Of a stretch of 64,000 bases of DNA, positions 57,428 through 64,000 are shown one piece after another; the stretch's first letter is position 1, and each line of letters starts with the position of its first letter. A model generated the notes under the pieces. That model made no database searches and had not been told where the DNA came from. It saw only the letters and a list, made by a program, of their open reading frames with translations. Made by a program: the position numbers and the translations under genes. The stretch is taken from the NCBI GenBank assembly GCA_902595065.1, contig CACJOM010000001.1, positions 1-64,000 on the forward strand, read 5' to 3'. Source of the stretch: an uncultured SAR86 cluster bacterium (GTDB taxonomy: Bacteria > Pseudomonadota > Gammaproteobacteria > Magnimaribacterales > D2472).

Positions 57428-58735
57428 CTATCCAAAATATTCTGCATGAAAATCTTGTATATCAGGATCAACAAGCGCATCCCTAACTTTTAACTCACGG
57501 TACAAATTTAAAGACTCTAAAGTTTTGCATCGACTTAATGCTACATATGCCTGCCCTGTTGCAAAGGCCCCATCACCCAAATCTACAGAACAACTCTCCA
57601 AAGTAAGACCTTGAGCCTTATGTATGGTCACTGCCCAACCCAATTTAAGAGGAAATTGCTTGAATGATGAGACAATTTCTTCTTCCATTTCATCATTAAA
57701 TTCATCATAAACATATCTCACTTTATTCCATTCTTCACGCTTAACCTTAAATACATCACTGCCAACTTTTACCTTGATGACTTTTTTATTTTTATCAGAG
57801 CAATCAATGACAACGCCTATGGTTCCATTGACCCATCTGCCATCTGGATCGTTTTTAATAAACATGACTTTGGCATCCTCTTTAACGCGAAGTTCTCTGG
57901 GAGCAGGGAGATCATTTTCATTTAACTCGCCTTGCTCTTTTGATTTAGCTGCAGTTACGGGACCATCGATTAAATTCAACATTTCTTCATTGATTTGTTC
58001 TGCGCGGTACTTTCTTGAAGTAATAATCAACGAGGACTCGGTATCAAACTCTGGATTATGACAAGTCTGATTGATAATCTTAATAGACTCTTCAAGGTTT
58101 TGCCCAAGACGAACATTGTTCAGTAAATCATAAAACTCTTTATCATCCTGCTGTCTAAAAGAGCTGACTAGTTCAAAAAATGAGGGTTTCTCAATCGCTT
58201 GAAAGTTATTTGCGCTAAAAAAATATACCGATTCATATCTCTCAAAAATTGCAGTTTCTTCATTCTCCTTCACCACAGGTGGTAGCTGAAACAAATCACC
58301 GCAAGCAAGCACATGTATACCTCCAAATGGCTTGGATGAACTACGATGTATTTGAAGGGTTTCAGAAATAGCATCAAGCATGGGCGCTCGAACCATAGAA
58401 ATTTCATCAATAATTAATAGCTCTAAATTTTTTAGTAATTTTTTAAAGCGTGGATCTTTTGATTCCTGGATGACAGGAAAAGTATCAAAACCAATTCTAA
58501 ATGCTGAATTAATCGTGCTGCCACCAATATTTAATGCTGCAACTCCAGTTGGAGCTACAACCATTTTTTTTAATAAGCACTCATCCTTTACTCGCTCAAT
58601 CAGAGTTGTCTTCCCAGTGCCTGCTGCGCCGGTTAGATAGATAAAATGCTGAGTATCCTCCTCAAGTAACTGCAAAATATCTTCAAGCGTATCATCAAAT
58701 GCAGACGCAGGATTCTTAGAATTTGATCGGCTCAT
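57428..58735 (-). CDS. PIF1/RecD-like DNA helicase
   Basis: 435 residues, superfamily 1B helicase: Walker A LTGAAGTGKTTLIERV, Walker B LLIIDEISMV, LACGDLFQLPPV (motif III), LVSSFRQQDDKEFYDLL (motif IV region) and the C-terminal WAVTIHKAQGLTLESC plus YVALSRCKTLESL. Bacterial PIF1-like proteins unwind forked DNA and G-quadruplexes 5' to 3'. It is near the minimal core length. Confidence 0.93.
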   Translation of the reverse strand: MSRSNSKNPASAFDDTLEDILQLLEEDTQHFIYLTGAAGTGKTTLIERVKDECLLKKMVVAPTGVAALNIGGSTINSAFRIGFDTFPVIQESKDPRFKKLLKNLELLIIDEISMVRAPMLDAISETLQIHRSSSKPFGGIHVLACGDLFQLPPVVKENEETAIFERYESVYFFSANNFQAIEKPSFFELVSSFRQQDDKEFYDLLNNVRLGQNLEESIKIINQTCHNPEFDTESSLIITSRKYRAEQINEEMLNLIDGPVTAAKSKEQGELNENDLPAPRELRVKEDAKVMFIKNDPDGRWVNGTIGVVIDCSDKNKKVIKVKVGSDVFKVKREEWNKVRYVYDEFNDEMEEEIVSSFKQFPLKLGWAVTIHKAQGLTLESCSVDLGDGAFATGQAYVALSRCKTLESLNLYRELKVRDALVDPDIQDFHAEYFG

Positions 58736-58813
58736 ATAATTTTAAGATAGGAGAAATTTAATAAAAGATTCTAACAGTTACTATAATAATCATGGATATT
58801 AAAATACAAAAAT

Positions 58814-59347
58814 ATGAATGAGTTTACTCACAGAATCGCAACTTTTAATGATATTCCAGTCATTGAAAAATTAATGAAACTTTCGATTGATCAGCTACTA
58901 GGTCCACTGCTTACAACAGATCAATTAGAAGCCTCTTTTGATAGTATGGGTTTAGACGATCAACTAATAAAAGATGGAACATATTTCATGATCTTCAGCA
59001 AAGACATATTTATTGGATGTGGTGGATGGAGCAATAGAGAAACTTTATTTGGTGGCAATCATACGCCTAACAGAGACGATCAATTTCTTGATCCTAAAAA
59101 AGATTCTGCTCGCATAAGAGCTATGTATACACATCCTGATTGGATAAGAAAAGGTGTTGGTTCATTGGTAATGAGCTTAGGCGAAGAGGCTGCAAAAAAT
59201 CTTGGGTTTAGAAAATGTGAGCTTATGGCTACTCAGTCTGGAATACTTCTCTATGAAACGCAGGGATATAAGCGAATCGAGAATGTTCTTTATAAGACAA
59301 ATTCTGGTAAAACAGTACCAATGGTCCGAATGGAAAAAGAGATTTAG
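58814..59347 (+). CDS. GNAT family N-acetyltransferase
   Basis: 177 residues. The acetyl-CoA-binding motif A reads MYTHPDWIRKGVGSLVMSLGEEAAKNLGF; the last strands are CELMATQSGILLYETQGY. The acceptor is unknown. It lies between a divergent helicase gene and tRNA-Ser. Confidence 0.88.
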   Translation: MNEFTHRIATFNDIPVIEKLMKLSIDQLLGPLLTTDQLEASFDSMGLDDQLIKDGTYFMIFSKDIFIGCGGWSNRETLFGGNHTPNRDDQFLDPKKDSARIRAMYTHPDWIRKGVGSLVMSLGEEAAKNLGFRKCELMATQSGILLYETQGYKRIENVLYKTNSGKTVPMVRMEKEI

Positions 59348-59350
59348 AAC

Positions 59351-59441
59351 TGGCGGAGAGTGAGGGATTCGAACCCTCGATACAGTAAACCCATATACCT
59401 CCTTAGCAGGGAGGCGCTTTCGACCACTCAGCCAACTCTCC
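59351..59441 (-). tRNA. tRNA-Ser (anticodon GCU)
   Basis: Read on the minus strand: acceptor GGAGAGT pairs with ACTCTCC, anticodon loop CTGCTAA gives GCT (codons AGC/AGU), a long class II variable arm is present, T-arm GAGGG-TTCGAAT-CCCTC, and GCCA ends the gene. The position near lysC-alaS matches the gammaproteobacterial serV location. Confidence 0.95.
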
Positions 59442-59485
59442 GAATTTGGACAGGAATTATAACGCTTTAAAACAAGAAAATAATA

Positions 59486-60820
59486 CTATCTATCGAATTC
59501 TATTTGCATGCCAAAAGGCAGATCCTTAGTCACCGTGCCATCTTGAAAAGCAATATTGCCATTAACAATGGTCATAAAGATTGAAGATTTGAAACTGTGT
59601 CCTTCAAATGGAGACCATCCACACTTATACAAAATATTTTCTTTGGAAACTTCATAGGGCTTTTCATGATCTAAGATTGCTAAATCAGCATAATACCCCT
59701 CTTTGATATAGCCCCTGTCTTTTACTTGAAATCTTTTGGCTATATTGTGGCTTGTCTTTTCAACAATGGTTTCAAGAGATAAAACATCCTGATGATAAAG
59801 ATCCATTAAAATCTGAAGGCCATGCTGAACTAGGGGCAAACCAGCTGGAGCTTCGGTATAAGCTCTGCTCTTTTCCTCCCATGTATGAGGAGCATGATCC
59901 GTGGCGATAATATCAATTTTGTTTTCTAGAAGTGCTTTGATTAGCGCCTGACGGTCTGATTCTTGTTTAATGGATGGATTGCATTTAATTTGGTTTCCAA
60001 GCTCAGCATAATATGAGTCATTAAAATACATGTGATGCACACAAACTTCTGCGGTAATCTTCTTTTGGTCAGCCTCACCAGCAGAAAATAACTCCATTTC
60101 TTTTTCAGTGGTTAAATGAAATACATGAAGATCTGCATCATATTTTTTTGCTAAGCTGACTGCCAAAGAACTAGAGATATAACAACTTTCAACGTCCCGA
60201 ATTAAATGATGGTGCTCAGGAGAAACCCCTTCACCATACTTCTCATGAAATAGTTGCTCATTTCTTTCGACTGTCTTTTGATCCTCACAGTGAGTTACAA
60301 CTATCAATGGGGAATAATGAAAAATATCGTCTAATGCATCCAAGTCATCTACCAACATGTGGCCAGTTGAAGCGCCCATAAAGACTTTCAATCCTGCAGC
60401 TTGATGAATATCTGCTTTTTTGATTTCTTCAATATTGGTATTACTTGCTCCAAGATGAAACGAGTAATTTGAAACAGATCTTGTACTGGCTAGCTGAAAT
60501 TTTTTCGTCAAATTCTCATTCGTTGTGGTGGTTGGATTAACATTAGGCATCTCAAAGTAACTTGTAACCCCTCCCGCAAGACCAGCTTTTGATTCTGTAG
60601 CAATTTCACCTTTATGAGTTAAACCAGGCTCTCTAAAATGAACTTGATCATCAATTAGTCCTGGGATTACATATTTACCTTTGAGGTCAACAGTGCTTTT
60701 AGATTCTGCATCTATCGAAGATGCAATTTTCTCAATTCTATCTCCTTTGATTGCTATATCGGATTCAAAAATTCTCCCTTCATTGATAAGAGTCCCATTT
60801 TTTAATATTAAGTCGTACAT
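59486..60820 (-). CDS. pyrC: dihydroorotase, class I (Bacteroidetes-like form)
   Basis: 444 residues. Metal histidines in DDQVHFREPGLTHKGEI, KVFMGASTGHMLVDD (active-site lysine region), VVTHCEDQ, LHVFHLTT and IATDHAPHTWEEK. Segments such as AEVCVHHMYFNDSYY, GNQIKCNPSIK and NILYKCGWSPFEGHSF are typical of the long dihydroorotase found in Bacteroidetes and some proteobacteria, not the about 345-residue E. coli form. It cyclises carbamoyl aspartate in pyrimidine synthesis. It overlaps the lysC stop by 1 bp and occupies the position where csrA usually lies. Confidence 0.88.
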   Translation of the reverse strand: MYDLILKNGTLINEGRIFESDIAIKGDRIEKIASSIDAESKSTVDLKGKYVIPGLIDDQVHFREPGLTHKGEIATESKAGLAGGVTSYFEMPNVNPTTTTNENLTKKFQLASTRSVSNYSFHLGASNTNIEEIKKADIHQAAGLKVFMGASTGHMLVDDLDALDDIFHYSPLIVVTHCEDQKTVERNEQLFHEKYGEGVSPEHHHLIRDVESCYISSSLAVSLAKKYDADLHVFHLTTEKEMELFSAGEADQKKITAEVCVHHMYFNDSYYAELGNQIKCNPSIKQESDRQALIKALLENKIDIIATDHAPHTWEEKSRAYTEAPAGLPLVQHGLQILMDLYHQDVLSLETIVEKTSHNIAKRFQVKDRGYIKEGYYADLAILDHEKPYEVSKENILYKCGWSPFEGHSFKSSIFMTIVNGNIAFQDGTVTKDLPFGMQIEFDR

Positions 60821-62034
60821 TAATCTCCTAAATTAAATGCTGAATGCAAAGTTTTGACTGCTTCTTCAAGCTGGTCACCTGAGATAACAATTGTAATTTT
60901 AATTTCTGAAGTGCTGATCATTTGAATATTTATACCGGCGTCTGCCAATGCATTGAATGCAGTGCTTGCAATTCCGGCATGGGAGCGCATGCCAACGCCG
61001 ACCAAAGAAACCTTGCCGATGCCTTCATCGATAATTAATTCATCGTATGAAATGCCTTGCATTTTTGTTCTTAAAACTGATTCAACCTCAGCTCTATCAG
61101 CATTTCCAACTGTAAAAGTAAAATCTGTTTTTCCAGAAACGCTCACATTTTGAACAATAACATCTACTTCAATGCCTGCATCGCTAACTGGGCTTAAAAT
61201 ACCAGAGGCAATTCCGGGAGTATCACCGACTCCATGCAAAGTAAATTTTGTCTGATCTTTTTGCGAGGCTATACCCGTAATCACAGCATCTTCCATTCCC
61301 TCTTCCTCCTGTAAAATAAGCGTTCCAGAGCCTGGTTCAAAACTTGATAAAACTCTTACTAGAACCTTGTATTTGTTCGCAAACTCAACCGCACGTATTT
61401 GCATAACTTTAGCACCCTGACCTGCTAGTTCCAACATTTCCTCCATGCTGATTGAATCAAGTTTTTTTGCATTTGGAACAATTCTAGGGTCTGTTGTATA
61501 GATACCATCAACATCGGTATAGATATCACACCGCTTAGCTTTAATTGAAGCGGCTATTGCTACTGCAGTGGTATCGCTTCCACCTCTTCCCATAGTAGTG
61601 GTGTCTCCGTCATTATTGACGCCCTGAAATCCAGTAATAATTGGGATATAGCCGTCTTCAATGGTTTTGAAAATAACATCTTTATCTAAATCAAGGATTT
61701 TTGCTCGCGAAAAATTAGAAGTGGTCTTCATACCAAATTGAGCAGCAGATAACGATTTGGCTTTTAAACCTAATTGATTCAAGGCAATGGAAACCAAGGA
61801 GGCGCTAACCTGCTCGCCAGTTGAAACCAATGCATCAAACTCTCTTTTATTGGGTTCAGTCCCAAAGGATTTAGCTAAATCAATTAGACGATTTGTTTCT
61901 CCACTCATCGCAGAAACTACAACAACCGGTGAAGCTTCCTCGCATGCAGTTTTAATTAAATCAGCAACAGCAGATATTCTGTCAGTCGACCCAACCGAGG
62001 TACCGCCAAATTTTAATACTATTGTTTCCATCAT
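60820..62034 (-). CDS. lysC: aspartate kinase
   Basis: 404 residues: kinase domain start VLKFGGTSVGSTDRI, VSAMSGETNRLID, TMGRGGSDTTAVAIA and YTDVDGIYTTDPRIV, followed by two ACT domains (TLHGVGDTPGIASGIL, LVGVGMRSHAGIAST). This is the monofunctional, feedback-regulated type. It phosphorylates aspartate, the first step to lysine, threonine and methionine. Two consecutive ATG codons are possible starts. It lies 13 bp after alaS. Confidence 0.96.
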   Translation of the reverse strand: MMETIVLKFGGTSVGSTDRISAVADLIKTACEEASPVVVVSAMSGETNRLIDLAKSFGTEPNKREFDALVSTGEQVSASLVSIALNQLGLKAKSLSAAQFGMKTTSNFSRAKILDLDKDVIFKTIEDGYIPIITGFQGVNNDGDTTTMGRGGSDTTAVAIAASIKAKRCDIYTDVDGIYTTDPRIVPNAKKLDSISMEEMLELAGQGAKVMQIRAVEFANKYKVLVRVLSSFEPGSGTLILQEEEGMEDAVITGIASQKDQTKFTLHGVGDTPGIASGILSPVSDAGIEVDVIVQNVSVSGKTDFTFTVGNADRAEVESVLRTKMQGISYDELIIDEGIGKVSLVGVGMRSHAGIASTAFNALADAGINIQMISTSEIKITIVISGDQLEEAVKTLHSAFNLGD

Positions 62035-62047
62035 TAATGCTTAAAGA

Positions 62048-64000
62048 TTAAGCGATGGATTGTACGATATCAGGAATAGAATTAACAAATTCTTCAAAAT
62101 TATCAGCTACGCCTGCTCCCTGAGCAAAATCCTTGCGACCACCGCCTTTTCCATCAGAGGCCTTAGCGATTGCTTGAATAACATCATTGGCGCTCAATGA
62201 TTCTTGAATATCATCAGTCACTCCACAAACCATCACAACTTTAGAGTCTTGGTGGCTCAAGATTAAAACACATCTCTGGGATTGGTCTTTTTTAGAGCTA
62301 TCAACTAGCTTCCTTAAATCTTGGATATTTTGCGTATCTGCCTCTATCAAAACTAAATCAAGGTTCTTAATTTTATGTATTACTTCTTTAAGATCCACTG
62401 AAGATTTTGCTTTACTTTTATTCCCTTTTTTTAAGGATTTATTTTCTTTAACCAAATCTTCAACTTTGGAGCTAACCTGCGAAGCTCCAACATTTAATAT
62501 CCCTTGAACATCTTGCAGTTGAGATCGTATCTCGAGTGCTAGCTCTACTGCCTTAGCACCAGTGACGGCTTCAATTCTTCGCACTCCTGATGAAACACTG
62601 GATTCACTTAGAATCACAAACATGCCAATATCACCGGTCCTGGCAACGTGGGTTCCACCGCAAAGCTCTACTGAGAAACCATCACTCATTGATAAAACTC
62701 TAACCTCATCATCGTATTTTTCTCCAAACATTGCCTCAGCACCAGATGCTATTGCATCATCAAGCTTCATTAATTCAGTTTTTACTTCAGCATTGTTTAA
62801 GGTGTGTTGATTAACTAGTAATTCTATTTGTTTAATCTCATCTTTTGTTACTGCTTTAGGATGAGAAAAATCAAAACGTAGCTTTGAGGCATCTACCAGT
62901 GACCCTTTTTGCTCAACATGACCTCCAAGAACATGTTTCAAGGCAGCATGCATTAGGTGAGTTGCAGAATGATTAGAGGCTGCTGAAGCCCTCTTATCAG
63001 ATGCAACTGCAAGTTTTAACGAGTCACCAGATTTAACTGTACCCTCATCCAACTTAATTGTGTGTAGAAAGATTTTTCCCTGTTTAATACAATCTAATAT
63101 CTGTCCACTTCCACTAGAGCTAGAAAATTCTCCCTGATCTCCAACCTGGCCTCCTGATTCTGCATAAAAAGGAGTTTGATCTAATGCAAGAAAATATTCT
63201 TTATCAGAAGTTGCAGAATCTACTAGCAGATCATCATTCCATAAACCCAAAATCTTACCTTCAGCATTTAACCTGTCATAGCCAAGAAATTTGGTTTCAT
63301 CAATTGAGGACAAGTCTAATTGAGTGCCTTTGAACTTACTGGCTGATTTCGAATTTTTTACTTGCTCTTCCATACATTGATTAAAACCTGCTTCATCCAA
63401 CTTTAAATCTTGTTCACGGGCAATATCTGCGGTTAGATCAAAAGGGAACCCATACGTATCATGAAGTTTGAACACAACATCGCCAGGAATAACCTTAGAA
63501 TCCATGTTAGCAATTTCTTTCTCTAAAATTTCAATCCCTTTATCTAAAGTTTCAAGAAACTTATTCTCTTCATTGTGAATAATTTCTTCAATTTGTTTTT
63601 GGTTGGAAGCAAGCATTGGGAATGCAGACTCCATCTCTCTTACTAATGACTTCACCAAGGAATACAAAAATGGTTTTTTGGCACCAAGCTTATAGCCATG
63701 ACGAATAGCCCTTCGCATAATTCTTCTAAGGACATATCCCCTGCCTTCATTCGACGGAGTTATACCATCAGCAATTAAAAAGCTAACACTTCGAATATGG
63801 TCTGCAATTACTTTATGCGATGCTTCTCCAGGAGACTGAATAGCATCCTCAGAGGCCTTAATAAGATTAAGGAAAAGATCCGTTTCATAATTTGAATTCA
63901 CGCCCTGCATCACAGCAGCAACCCTCTCTAATCCCATGCCAGTATCGACAGAAGGCTTTGGCAGAGGTGTTAATTCACCTTTGGCATCTCTATTAAACTG
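62048..64000 (-). CDS. alaS: alanyl-tRNA synthetase, C-terminal part (5' end outside window)
   Basis: The frame is open to the right edge, so the N-terminus is missing. Visible parts: the end of the catalytic core (PSVDTGMGLERVAAVMQG), the helical tRNA-binding domain (GRGYVLRRIMRRAIRHGYKLG), the editing domain with zinc motifs NHSATHLMHAAL and CGGTHVARTGDIG, and the C-Ala oligomerisation domain (GGGGRKDF-like: GKGGGRKDFAQGAG). It charges tRNA-Ala and edits mischarged Ser/Gly. It precedes lysC as in other gammaproteobacteria. Confidence 0.97.
   Translation of the reverse strand, partial: QFNRDAKGELTPLPKPSVDTGMGLERVAAVMQGVNSNYETDLFLNLIKASEDAIQSPGEASHKVIADHIRSVSFLIADGITPSNEGRGYVLRRIMRRAIRHGYKLGAKKPFLYSLVKSLVREMESAFPMLASNQKQIEEIIHNEENKFLETLDKGIEILEKEIANMDSKVIPGDVVFKLHDTYGFPFDLTADIAREQDLKLDEAGFNQCMEEQVKNSKSASKFKGTQLDLSSIDETKFLGYDRLNAEGKILGLWNDDLLVDSATSDKEYFLALDQTPFYAESGGQVGDQGEFSSSSGSGQILDCIKQGKIFLHTIKLDEGTVKSGDSLKLAVASDKRASAASNHSATHLMHAALKHVLGGHVEQKGSLVDASKLRFDFSHPKAVTKDEIKQIELLVNQHTLNNAEVKTELMKLDDAIASGAEAMFGEKYDDEVRVLSMSDGFSVELCGGTHVARTGDIGMFVILSESSVSSGVRRIEAVTGAKAVELALEIRSQLQDVQGILNVGASQVSSKVEDLVKENKSLKKGNKSKAKSSVDLKEVIHKIKNLDLVLIEADTQNIQDLRKLVDSSKKDQSQRCVLILSHQDSKVVMVCGVTDDIQESLSANDVIQAIAKASDGKGGGRKDFAQGAGVADNFEEFVNSIPDIVQSIA

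Overview
The window is 64 kb of AT-rich, densely packed bacterial DNA with almost no intergenic space and many 4-11 bp gene overlaps. Several features point to a gammaproteobacterium: ZipA, the fused two-domain MnmC, the smc-zipA-ligA order, a complete system I cytochrome c maturation (ccmABCDEFGHI) operon, and the alaS-lysC-...-tRNA-Ser block. The low GC, tight packing and gene content (P450, crotonases, acyl-CoA dehydrogenases, CPBP, DUF6122) suggest a streamlined marine lineage such as SAR86 or a relative. That placement is inference. I see no insertion sequences, prophage genes or CRISPR arrays.

Layout. 1-8.3 kb: end of an acyl-CoA dehydrogenase, a metallo-beta-lactamase-fold lipoprotein, mnmC, a small lipoprotein, an M16C metalloprotease and a lytic-transglycosylase-like lipoprotein. 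8.3-13.3 kb: ligA, zipA and a strikingly short smc. 13.3-19.4 kb: ccmA to ccmI on the minus strand, including a small ccmD. 19.4-25.9 kb: a degenerate glycosyltransferase-like gene, metY under a SAM-II riboswitch, a cupin, thrS, a small monooxygenase-fold protein, tRNA-Arg(CCU), a serine beta-lactamase-like hydrolase and DUF6122. 49.6-64 kb: housekeeping and miscellaneous genes (hflX, a CrtI/PYROXD2-like oxidoreductase, a sodium:amino-acid symporter, a PIF1-like helicase, tRNA-Ser(GCU), dihydroorotase, lysC, alaS).

The centre (about 26-49.4 kb, all minus strand) is a steroid-degradation island. Its gene content matches the known actinobacterial/proteobacterial route: KshA-like ring hydroxylation, extradiol cleavage (hsaC-like), meta-cleavage hydrolase (hsaD-like), hydratase/aldolase/acetaldehyde dehydrogenase (hsaE/F/G-like), then CoA activation (fadD3-like) and opening of rings C and D (ipdF, ipdC, echA20, ipdA, ipdB, fadA6 and an acyl-CoA dehydrogenase pair). 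A P450, a luciferase-like flavoprotein, an EthD protein, a second SDR and a second crotonase are embedded in it. Eighteen genes from 49440 to 32764 run head-to-tail and probably form one long transcript. A second block (32677 to 25986) carries the Rieske genes, two Lrp/AsnC regulators, fadD3, a dehydrogenase, a CPBP protease and an MFS transporter.

The most unusual points are: (1) a KshA-like Rieske oxygenase apparently divided into two adjacent genes, one keeping the [2Fe-2S] ligands and the other keeping the catalytic iron ligands but with the cluster-binding segment deleted; (2) an in-frame TAG separating a Lys/Ala-tailed crotonase from ipdC, which has no ATG/GTG/TTG start upstream of its conserved N-terminus; (3) an SMC protein of 732 residues with both ATPase halves but no recognisable hinge; (4) a SAM-II riboswitch whose predicted transcription start coincides with the first base of the aptamer.
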